Source of the DNA: Taibaiella sp.
GTDB taxonomy: Bacteria; Bacteroidota; Bacteroidia; Chitinophagales; Chitinophagaceae
Reading direction: 5' to 3'
Assembly (NCBI GenBank): GCA_019638495.1
Contig: JAHBTQ010000007.1
Location: 114,757-178,756, forward strand
Length of the DNA: 64,000 nucleotides
Shown: piece after piece, positions 33,206-40,501 of the stretch
Position numbering within the stretch: position 1 is the stretch's first letter
Layout: each line of letters opens with the position of its first letter
Notes under the pieces: generated by a model
The model's input: the letters and a program-made list of their open reading frames with translations, nothing else
What the model was told of the DNA's origin: nothing
Databases searched by the model: none
Made by a program: the position numbers and the translations under genes

Positions 33206-34264
33206 ATGAAGACGATTCTTGTTATCGAGGACAACGAGGATATCAGAGAAAATGTAACTGAGATACTCACACTTTCTGATTATAACGTAATATCTGCGGC
33301 AAACGGAAAGGAGGGAATAGAGACGGCCCAGAAGCAGAAGCCCGACCTGATAATTTGCGACATTATGATGCCGGGTGTAGATGGCTACGGTGTGTTACAC
33401 GTGTTGCATAAGGACCCCGAGACGCAGAATATTCCTTTTATCTTCCTTACCTCTAAAAGCGAGCGTAGCGACTTTAGGTCTGCAATGGAGATGGGAGCCG
33501 ACGACTATATTACCAAGCCATTTGCAGGTAACGAGTTGTTGAACGCGATTGAAAGCAGGCTCAAGAAGAATGAAGTGATAAAGAAGAAGCTAAGCGCAGA
33601 TATGCAGGGGCTTAATGAACTGCGTGCTGCCATGGGCAGTAGTAAAACTCTTGAGGAACTGACCGAAGAAAGCACACTGAACGATTATAAGAAGCGACAG
33701 GTGATATATAAGGAGGGCAACCACCCCCACTACCTCTTTTATATTGCTAAAGGCAAGGTGAAAACGTATAAAACGCATGAAGACGGCAAGGATCTGGTAA
33801 TAGACTTGTATAATGAAGGCGATTTTTTCGGCTACACAGCGCTACTTGAGAACAGTGTTTATCACGAAACAGCAGAAGCCATAGAAGAAACGGAGTTGGC
33901 GCTGGTGCCCCGCAAAGACTTTGAAACGCTGCTCAATAGCAATCCTTCAATTTCCCGTAAAATGATCTCGCTACTTTCCAAGAACGTGGTGGCTAAGGAA
34001 GAGCAACTCGTGGGAATAGCATATAATACGCTGCGAAAGAAGGTAGCAGAGGCACTGGTGGCCATGTACAGGAAATACCATGGTGACAAGAAGGAACCTT
34101 ACCTGATAGACATAAGCCGGGAAGAACTTGCTACAGTGGCGGGGACGGCTACAGAGTCACTCATTCGCACCCTTAGCGATTTTAAAAGCGAAAACTTGAT
34201 AGACATAAAAACGGGTAAGATCATTATTTCTGACGAAAAGAAGCTGGCAAACCTGATAAGGTAA
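33206..34264 (+). CDS. Response regulator with cyclic-nucleotide-binding and Crp-type HTH output
   Basis: A 352-residue protein with a rare order. A receiver comes first (ILVIEDNEDIRENV; phospho-acceptor Asp in LIICDIMMPGVDGYG, about 54; Lys in DDYITKPFAGNEL, about 104). Then come a linker and a cNMP-binding-like beta barrel (QVIYKEGNHPHYLFYIAKGKVK, NEGDFFGYTALLE, about 170-240) and an HTH_Crp (DISREELATVAGTATESLIRTLSDFKSENLI, about 300-345). The recognition helix keeps the Glu and Arg (E-S-L-I-R) that in CRP and FNR contact the TGA of the half-site; the Ser that FNR uses is Ile. All ten boxes described in this window contain TGA. I infer that it is the activator of that regulon. Confidence 0.9.
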   Translation: MKTILVIEDNEDIRENVTEILTLSDYNVISAANGKEGIETAQKQKPDLIICDIMMPGVDGYGVLHVLHKDPETQNIPFIFLTSKSERSDFRSAMEMGADDYITKPFAGNELLNAIESRLKKNEVIKKKLSADMQGLNELRAAMGSSKTLEELTEESTLNDYKKRQVIYKEGNHPHYLFYIAKGKVKTYKTHEDGKDLVIDLYNEGDFFGYTALLENSVYHETAEAIEETELALVPRKDFETLLNSNPSISRKMISLLSKNVVAKEEQLVGIAYNTLRKKVAEALVAMYRKYHGDKKEPYLIDISREELATVAGTATESLIRTLSDFKSENLIDIKTGKIIISDEKKLANLIR

Positions 34265-34285
34265 ACAGCGAATATGTATATTGAT

Positions 34286-34316
34286 AAGGGTGTCGCAGAG
34301 ATGTGGCGCCCTTTTC
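34286..34316 (+). terminator. Terminator after the receiver-Crp gene
   Basis: A stem of about 9 bp (AAGGGTGTC / GGCGCCCTT, two G-T pairs) with a 10-nt loop is followed by TTTTC. Confidence 0.65.
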
Positions 34317-34364
34317 TGTTGGACCTGGTAGTGAGCTGTTTATACGCAAGGGACATCATTCCTG

Positions 34365-34372
34365 TATATTTG
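34365..34372 (+). promoter_or_regulatory. -7 element for the T9SS type B protein gene
   Basis: TATATTTG matches TAnnTTTG and lies 7 nt before the ATG at 34379, so the leader is very short. Confidence 0.5.
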
Positions 34373-34378
34373 TGATTA

Positions 34379-37300
34379 ATGAGTGCTGTGTGCCGGTTAT
34401 TGATCTTGTTGGCCATTCTTGGTCCAGTTATGGCTTTCGCAAAAAGCCCGGTAACTCCTGCGAAGGGTATGACAGCTAGTGGCAAGAATTATTCCACTTT
34501 CACCACCCATTATACAACGACTAGCGACGAAGCAAAACTGGCTAATACCAATGCCATTACTCACCCCGAGTTAGGTACGCTGTTCCCCGAAGCTCCATGC
34601 AGTACCTGTTACGAGCTAATAGCAGAGCGGACAGAGAAGACAAAGAAGTTTGTGATAGAAGGTACGGGTGGCCGCGAAGTTGCCCTGCAGACAAGTACAG
34701 ATGCCATGCATTTCAGGGATAGTACGGGCAGGTGGCTTACTATTGATTCGCGTCTGCGAGAGATGGGGCCAGGGATATATTCATCTGATAGGCAACCCGT
34801 GCCAGTTACTGTTGATGCACGCTCAGGGTATACCAGCATTGGAACGGGAAATGAATTACGGTTTAACAGCGACCTGGAACTCGTTTTTGTACCCTCCGGC
34901 GGTAGAGAGCAATCCCTGGGCCGCGCGTCCTGGACAAATCTCACTGTGGGTGACGAAGGGGCGTATGTTACCGATGCCTGGCCTGGCATAGACATAGAAA
35001 TTCATGCCGGCAGGGGAAGTGTAAAGACCAATTTTATTGTGCAGCATGCCTTTCCTGGATTGGTGGGCGGCACCATTTTGATTCGTGATTACTGGCAAAT
35101 GCGCGCTGGGCTAAAACTTAGCGCACCGGCCGAAACGGACTGGAAAGGAAACCTTGAAGTCCGGGACAGCACAGGGGTGGTGCAGTACCGTGCCGGTGCG
35201 GCAGTGGCTTACGAGGCTAACAATGCAGAATCAACAATTACGGCGCTTGCCTATGGGGTAAATGGCTCCCTGGTCGACATTAAGATACCCGGCGAGATGC
35301 TTGCTCGAGGTGCAGATTCCTATCCATTGGTAATAGACCCGCTCATTACGCTTGCTACTATTTCCACTGTAGGCGGTTCTTCTTATAGCCCCACTAAAAC
35401 GGTAAGCTGCAATTATGTGAATGCGGCAACAGTGCCTGCCGGTGTAAAAGTCACAGATGTTCGGTGGACCTTTAACTACACGGCAAGCGGTGGAGCGTTG
35501 CTGCTACATGGCGCGGTGGACTATACGTTGGGCACCTGTCGCAGTCCGGGTGTCGCGGGCTTTTTCTGGTATTGCAACCTGGCAACGGCAGGCACATGCA
35601 CCGGTAGCAACGTCAGTATTATGTCTGACATCGGCAGTTGTGTTCCGGCACCATCGTGCAGTGCATATGATCTGAACCTGAACATGCGCTTCTACCAGAA
35701 TTTTGCTGCCACATTGCCATGTGCTACAACGTATATCACCGCAGGCACTCCGCTTACGGTCACTGTGTTTGGCAGAACGGTGGAAACAAGCAATGTAACT
35801 TCTGCCGGAGGACTTACTTCCATATGCACCGGACAGTCGGTTACCTTGTCCACTACACCCGGTTATGGAGTGCCACCCTACACGGTGGTGTGGACTCCGG
35901 GAAGCGTGGCAGGCAATCCGGTAACGCTAACGCCTGTGGCTACCACGGCTTACACTGCCACAGTAACCGATGCGTGTGGCAATACTGCCACTGCGGCCAC
36001 TACCATTGCCGTTTCGCCCATCGCAGGCAATACAGGCTCGAACATCGTATGTGTGGGTGGCACAACCACATTAAGCAACCCGACGGGCGGTGGGGCGTGG
36101 AGCAGCAGTAGTGGGGCCGTTGCCGTAGTGGGACCTTCGACGGGGCTTGTTACCGGCGTGTCGCCAGGTACAACCATTATCTCGTACACCACACCGCTGG
36201 GTTGCTATGCCACCACGGTAGTGTCTGTGATTCCGATGCCGGGCTCCATAGGCGGCGTGCCTTCGATGTGTGTTGGTGCCAGCACAACGTTGTCAAATCC
36301 GATCCCCTCCGGCACGTGGAGCACAAGCACACCTGCTGTGGCTGTGGTGGGTGGCGGTACAGGCCTGGTAACGGGTATAGCAGCCGGCACAGCCACCATA
36401 ACGTATAGCACTAGTCCCGGGTGCACTGCGACTATCACAGTTACCGTATATCCTTTGCCTATTATCAGTGGCGTTACATTTACCAACCCCACGACTTGCG
36501 GATCTGCAGATGGCACCATGACGATTCACGGGCTGGTGAGCGGTGTCACTTATACAGTGTCGTATGTACATAATACAATTCCAGCCTTGCTCACTGCTAC
36601 GGCCAATGCAAGTGGCAACATAGTACTAACCGGGCTTACGGCAGGGCTTTATACAACCATCGCAGTTAAATCTCCTGAGGGTTGCCTGACGACTTGGGCC
36701 GGAACAGTAACACTTGTGGATTCAGGCTCGCCCCCGGTGCCCTCGGCAGGAAGCAATACCCCGGTTTGTGCAGGTGGCACTATTAAACTCACTGCGACAA
36801 GCGCACCCGGTGTAAGTTATGCATGGACTGGACCGGCGGGATTCAGTAGCACAGAGCAGAATCCCGAGATAGCACCGGCAGCGACTGTGAATGGCGGCAC
36901 GTATTCCGTTACGGCCCGGCTGGGAGGTTGCCTCACTTTGCCAGGTACTGTTAATGTAGTAGTTGCTGAGTTGCCAAACATTACATCCGTGAGCAGCACA
37001 AACCCCGTTACCTGTGGGGGGAATGAAGGTTCTATAACGCTCGAGGGGTTGACTGGAGGTGCCACATACACGGTAGTCTTTACCATAAATGGCGCCGGGA
37101 CAACGGTGGTGACCACTGCAGATGGCCTGGGTAAGCTGACCATGTATGGGCGCGTTGCCGGTACCTATGCCAATATCTACGTGGTGGCTGGCGGTTGTGG
37201 TTCAAACACAGTGGGGCCCGTGACATTGGTGAATCCCGATGGCCCACCACCAAGCGAAATTACTAGCAATGCGCCGATATGCCAGGGCCTTACGCTCCTG

Positions 37301-38005
37301 CTATTTGGCGAAAATTCGAAACTGGGTGGCTCTTATTACTGGACCGGCCCCGACGGCTTTGCTTCAGCGCAGCAAAACCCTTCCATACCCAACGTAATGC
37401 CGGCAGCACAGGGTGTGTACACCCTGGCATACACCTGGCGCAATTGCACCAGCTTTGCCACGGCAGAGATCAATCTACAGCCCGTGGTAGAGCTTACAGA
37501 CGTGACTGCCGATAAGTATGTAGTGAACTTCGGCGACAGTGTGCAATTACATGCCCGTGGAGCAACATACTATAACTGGACACCACATAACGGCACTATC
37601 AGGAACCCCTATATCCCTGAACCATATGTGCGGCCGAAGGATGCGATAACCGTGTACACAGTCAACGGGATGAACGAATGGGGATGTCACGATTCAGAAC
37701 TGGTGACGATAAAGGTGCTCTTCGATGAAGAGGAGACAATTCCCAATGCATTTACACCAAACGGCGATGGGCTGAACGATGTTTTCCGCATCGGGAGAAT
37801 GAAGTACAAAAAGCTTATAGACTTCACCGTTTATGATAGGTGGGGGCAGGAAGTATACCACAATCCATGGGATCCTAACGGAGGCTGGGATGGGACATTC
37901 AATGGTGTGCCCCAGGATATGGGCACCTACTATTATAGTATCACCATTGAGTCTGCGAGTGGCAAGCTCAGGTACTATAAGGGGGACGTGACGCTGATAA
38001 GGTAG
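34379..38005 (+). CDS. Secreted protein with gliding-motility-type (T9SS type B) C-terminal domain
   Basis: A 1208-residue protein with a signal peptide (LLILLAILGPVMAFA). The first 330 residues form an N-terminal module ending AADSYPLVIDPLI-like, as seen before repeat regions in Bacteroidota secreted proteins. The middle (about 470-1110) holds repeated Ig/PKD-like and Big_2-like units (GNTGSNIVCVGGTTTLSNPTG, SICTGQSVTLSTTPG, ITSNAPICQGLTLLLFG) and two SprB-like repeats (GVTFTNPTTCGSADGTMTI, SVSSTNPVTCGGNEGSITL). The C-terminus (TIPNAFTPNGDGLNDVFRIG...YYKGDVTLIR, from about 1119) is the gliding-motility-associated type B sorting domain of T9SS cargo. It is likely a cell-surface adhesin. The ligand is unknown. 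Confidence 0.88.
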   Translation: MSAVCRLLILLAILGPVMAFAKSPVTPAKGMTASGKNYSTFTTHYTTTSDEAKLANTNAITHPELGTLFPEAPCSTCYELIAERTEKTKKFVIEGTGGREVALQTSTDAMHFRDSTGRWLTIDSRLREMGPGIYSSDRQPVPVTVDARSGYTSIGTGNELRFNSDLELVFVPSGGREQSLGRASWTNLTVGDEGAYVTDAWPGIDIEIHAGRGSVKTNFIVQHAFPGLVGGTILIRDYWQMRAGLKLSAPAETDWKGNLEVRDSTGVVQYRAGAAVAYEANNAESTITALAYGVNGSLVDIKIPGEMLARGADSYPLVIDPLITLATISTVGGSSYSPTKTVSCNYVNAATVPAGVKVTDVRWTFNYTASGGALLLHGAVDYTLGTCRSPGVAGFFWYCNLATAGTCTGSNVSIMSDIGSCVPAPSCSAYDLNLNMRFYQNFAATLPCATTYITAGTPLTVTVFGRTVETSNVTSAGGLTSICTGQSVTLSTTPGYGVPPYTVVWTPGSVAGNPVTLTPVATTAYTATVTDACGNTATAATTIAVSPIAGNTGSNIVCVGGTTTLSNPTGGGAWSSSSGAVAVVGPSTGLVTGVSPGTTIISYTTPLGCYATTVVSVIPMPGSIGGVPSMCVGASTTLSNPIPSGTWSTSTPAVAVVGGGTGLVTGIAAGTATITYSTSPGCTATITVTVYPLPIISGVTFTNPTTCGSADGTMTIHGLVSGVTYTVSYVHNTIPALLTATANASGNIVLTGLTAGLYTTIAVKSPEGCLTTWAGTVTLVDSGSPPVPSAGSNTPVCAGGTIKLTATSAPGVSYAWTGPAGFSSTEQNPEIAPAATVNGGTYSVTARLGGCLTLPGTVNVVVAELPNITSVSSTNPVTCGGNEGSITLEGLTGGATYTVVFTINGAGTTVVTTADGLGKLTMYGRVAGTYANIYVVAGGCGSNTVGPVTLVNPDGPPPSEITSNAPICQGLTLLLFGENSKLGGSYYWTGPDGFASAQQNPSIPNVMPAAQGVYTLAYTWRNCTSFATAEINLQPVVELTDVTADKYVVNFGDSVQLHARGATYYNWTPHNGTIRNPYIPEPYVRPKDAITVYTVNGMNEWGCHDSELVTIKVLFDEEETIPNAFTPNGDGLNDVFRIGRMKYKKLIDFTVYDRWGQEVYHNPWDPNGGWDGTFNGVPQDMGTYYYSITIESASGKLRYYKGDVTLIR

Positions 38006-38085
38006 AAGCAGGGATCAGGACTACTTAATTTGATCATTTATTAGTAAAAAGAAGTATAGGTTGCTCAAAAAGTTGTCTTTTACTG

Positions 38086-38116
38086 TTTGCAATGAGGTAT
38101 GAGTACCGTACTTTTG
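38086..38116 (+). promoter_or_regulatory. Promoter of the tRNA-Arg/GIY-YIG cassette
   Basis: TTTG (38086-38089), 19 nt, TACTTTTG (38109-38116): an exact Bacteroidota promoter ending 17 nt before the first tRNA. The second tRNA copy has no comparable promoter. Confidence 0.75.
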
Positions 38117-38133
38117 CACCCTCATTTACTGCT

Positions 38134-38205
38134 GGTCTCGTAGTTCAATGGATAGAATAGAAGTTTCCTAAACTTTTGATACAGGTTCGATTCCTGTCGA
38201 GACTA
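38134..38205 (+). tRNA. tRNA-Arg (anticodon CCT)
   Basis: Seventy-two nucleotides fold as a cloverleaf. The acceptor stem is GGTCTCG with CGAGACT (first pair G-T), and the D arm is GTTC/GAAT. The anticodon stem is GAAGT/ACTTT with loop TTCCTAA and anticodon CCT at 38167-38169. The T arm is ACAGG/CCTGT with loop TTCGATT. CCA is not fully encoded (CAAAA follows). It decodes AGG. Confidence 0.9.
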
Positions 38206-38220
38206 CAAAAAAATGCCTGT

Positions 38221-38463
38221 ATGTATTATGCCTATGTACTGAAGAGTATTGAGCACGATTATTACTACAAAGGGCACTGCAAAGACCTGGAAGTAAGGTT
38301 AAAGCAGCATAATTCTGGGATGACTGTTTCGATTAAGCCATACTTGCCGTTCAAGTTGGTTTACTGTGAACAATTTGAGACTGAAGCCGAAGCAATTAGC
38401 AGAGAAAAGTTCTTTAAAACGGCTGCCGGAAGGCGGTATTTGAAAACGAAATTGGTCTCGTAG
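38221..38463 (+). CDS. GIY-YIG endonuclease-domain protein between two tRNA copies
   Basis: An 80-residue protein consisting of the GIY-YIG domain alone: YYAYVLKSI (the GIY strand), YYKGHCKDLEVRLKQHNSG (the YIG strand as YKG, then Arg and the HNSG loop), PFKLVYCEQFETEAEAISREKFFKTAAGRRYLK (with the Glu of the active site). Such stand-alone UPF0213/YhbQ-like proteins are common in Bacteroidota and often sit beside tRNA genes. The ATG at 38221 begins 15 nt after the first tRNA; a longer frame would translate the tRNA T arm and is rejected. The last codons (TTG GTC TCG TAG) are the beginning of the second tRNA copy, so the coding sequence ends inside it. It is a possible homing-type element. Confidence 0.85.
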   Translation: MYYAYVLKSIEHDYYYKGHCKDLEVRLKQHNSGMTVSIKPYLPFKLVYCEQFETEAEAISREKFFKTAAGRRYLKTKLVS

Positions 38464-38553
38464 TTCAATGCCCGCCCGGCCGAAGCCGTTCGGACGGGGA
38501 TAGAATAGAAGTTTCCTAAACTTTTGATACAGGTTCGATTCCTGTCGAGACTA
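38454..38553 (+). pseudogene. Second tRNA-Arg(CCT) copy interrupted in the D loop
   Basis: This copy is identical in all 72 tRNA positions to the first one but carries a 28-nt insertion (38471-38498) in the D loop. Unless the insertion is tolerated or removed, the D arm cannot fold normally, so it is probably non-functional. It has no promoter of its own and would be read from the promoter at 38086. Confidence 0.75.
38471..38498. repeat. 28-nt GC-rich imperfect palindrome inserted in a tRNA D loop
   Basis: The insertion begins CCCGCCCGG and ends CGGACGGG, so its ends pair (CCCG with CGGG, then CCG with CGG) to form an imperfect hairpin. It is much more GC-rich than its surroundings. No other copy was seen in this window. 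It looks like a small REP- or MITE-like palindromic unit. Confidence 0.7.
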
Positions 38554-38559
38554 CTCTCT

Positions 38560-38594
38560 AAAAAGAGGCTGCCCAGTTTCGGCAGCCTCTTTTT
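38560..38594 (+). terminator. Strong terminator after the tRNA cassette
   Basis: A perfect 14-bp stem (AAAAAGAGGCTGCC / GGCAGCCTCTTTTT) with a 7-nt loop. It can work in both directions and also lies past the 3' end of the minus-strand pentapeptide-repeat gene. Confidence 0.9.
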
Positions 38595-38652
38595 ACATTG
38601 GGGCTTAGCAAGGATGTTGCTAATGCGTTCAGCCCCGCCTCTACTTTTGGTG

Positions 38653-40377
38653 CTATTTTATTTTTGCACAAGACCAGCTGGTTGGTGCATTTTTTGCTGT
38701 GAGCATTTGGGTGATGGTTAGGTTGTTTGCTACATTTTGGGCATAGGTGTAACTATTAGGACAAGTGGTAGAGCCTGCGATCGTAGTGGCATCAAGTCCA
38801 ATGGTCGGTGTATAGTTCTGCATTGGAGGGAGTTCAGCTCCGCAACTCTTTATAGGCAGTTGCCCGGAGGTGAAGGACACTGCTGCGCCGGACATGTTTA
38901 AGTTCTCAAGGTTTGTTCCGCTGAAATTCGCACCCTGGATGCATGCCTTTACCATAGATGTTCCGGTGCCATTAGTAGCGCCTAATGTGGAATTGGAAAA
39001 ATCTACGTTCAATAGACATGCTCCGTCAAAGATGCATCCCAAAAGATTGTCGTTATCGAAGGAGATGCCTTCCAGGTAGGAGTTTGAGAAGTTCACATTT
39101 TCCATCGAAATGGTGTTTGCGATGCTGGTAGAGCCGCCATACAGTACAGCCCCTGAGAAGTTGGCACCTGCAAGGTTTGCGTTGTTCAGCGTCACGTTCG
39201 ACATGTTTGCAAAATTGAAAGAGGCGCCCACATTACCTTCAGAACCGCCGGCTATTATTCCGGTCATGTTTGTCTGGTCCATTATTGCGTTGTTGAAGTT
39301 GGCATTTGTAGCTATCGCGCCCGACAAATTCGCATTGGTGAGATTGGCTCCATTCAGATTTGCATAAGCAATGGTTGCTCCCTGGAAGTTTGCCCCTGTG
39401 AGATCATAGCCGGCAAGCTGAATACCTGTAATGTTAGCACCCTGCGCCTGGAGATTGACCAATGCGCCGGTGTCTGTGGGTATGTTGATCAGCGTTGCGT
39501 TACTAAAGTCGCAAAAAGCTATGTTGTACGTGCTGCCGTTGTAGAATGTGGTGAAGTCAATTACAGATCCTGCGAAATTGGTAAGTTGGGGCCCAGTGCC
39601 CGCTATCCAGTTTGAGAAGCTGCCCAGCTCTCTCATGTCCAGGTTGGTAATAGTGGCACCACCAATGTTTATACTTGCCATTTCTGTGCCATGATAGGGT
39701 AATCCGCCTATAAGTGTTGCCCCGTTAAAGTTACAATTCGTAAAATTGCTGCTATAGAGCAGCAGAGTGCCCATATTCGTGTACTGAAATGAGCAGCCGG
39801 TAAAATCTTTCCCACAGAACCAGTCGTCCTGTGCCCAATTTGTAAGGTCAAGGTAGTCAAATGACAAGTTTTGATAGCTGCCATTTGTGCCATAGGGGCC
39901 CCAATTGCCCGTTCCCATGCCCATACCCTGCAAAGTGCTGGCACTACCGACCGGACAACCAACATAGGTAGTTCCGCCCGGTATTATTTGGACCGGTAAG
40001 AAGGTAGAATTTTCCAGGTTCAGTATCTGATAGCCGTTAGTTTCTGCGAGCGCTGGCTGGCAAAGATTGTTTGCTGCAGGTCCGAGAAACAATGCAGCAT
40101 CATTTATTGAAGCAACGCCATTCAGGCAAAGGGTAAGGACAAGGCCGTCTGTGGTATAAGTGACCCATGTGCCATCGTACTGACTCTGAAAAGCGAGGTA
40201 GTTGTAGTTGCCTAATGGGTCAGTATTGAATGTTAGCACCGACACGTTAAAGAAGCTCGGCGTAGCACTGGGGCCAAGCGTTTGGTTGTCGATGTAGTTG
40301 CCTGTAGCAATATCCTGGAAAGCAAAGCACCCCAGGCAGGACTGGTATTCCGGATTTGATGGATTCTGATTAGACAT
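38653..40377 (-). CDS. Pentapeptide-repeat protein
   Basis: A 574-residue protein with no signal peptide. Residues from about 180 to 520 carry many A(N/D)(L/F)xx units (ANFQGATIAYANLNGANLTNANLSGAIATNANFNNAIMDQTN...), which fold as a right-handed quadrilateral beta helix. The first 170 residues form a separate, non-repeat domain with a Cys-rich start (YQSCLGCFAFQD). A C-terminal tail (residues 520-574) is non-repetitive and contains two cysteines. Pentapeptide proteins can mimic DNA, bind gyrase or act as scaffolds, but here the repeats are Asn-rich and imperfect, so no such activity can be assumed. It lies 124 bp downstream of the 1054-residue gene on the same strand, so they may share a transcript. 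Confidence 0.85.
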   Translation of the reverse strand: MSNQNPSNPEYQSCLGCFAFQDIATGNYIDNQTLGPSATPSFFNVSVLTFNTDPLGNYNYLAFQSQYDGTWVTYTTDGLVLTLCLNGVASINDAALFLGPAANNLCQPALAETNGYQILNLENSTFLPVQIIPGGTTYVGCPVGSASTLQGMGMGTGNWGPYGTNGSYQNLSFDYLDLTNWAQDDWFCGKDFTGCSFQYTNMGTLLLYSSNFTNCNFNGATLIGGLPYHGTEMASINIGGATITNLDMRELGSFSNWIAGTGPQLTNFAGSVIDFTTFYNGSTYNIAFCDFSNATLINIPTDTGALVNLQAQGANITGIQLAGYDLTGANFQGATIAYANLNGANLTNANLSGAIATNANFNNAIMDQTNMTGIIAGGSEGNVGASFNFANMSNVTLNNANLAGANFSGAVLYGGSTSIANTISMENVNFSNSYLEGISFDNDNLLGCIFDGACLLNVDFSNSTLGATNGTGTSMVKACIQGANFSGTNLENLNMSGAAVSFTSGQLPIKSCGAELPPMQNYTPTIGLDATTIAGSTTCPNSYTYAQNVANNLTITQMLTAKNAPTSWSCAKIK

Positions 40378-40501
40378 GTGAATATGTTTTTGTTTGTTAG
40401 AGATGAGTTTTTAAAGAGTTGGGATTAGGCATAGAATCAGGCACAGGATTCGCTGGTTCTCCGTTTATAGGATGCCATCGTTGCTGTGCCCTGTTCTATC
40501 A

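Noticed and set aside
38176..38220. Upstream extension of the GIY-YIG protein (MIQVRFLSRLQ...)
   Set aside because: These codons are the tRNA T arm and the short spacer; the real domain begins at the ATG at 38221. A second such frame at 38524 is also only tRNA sequence.
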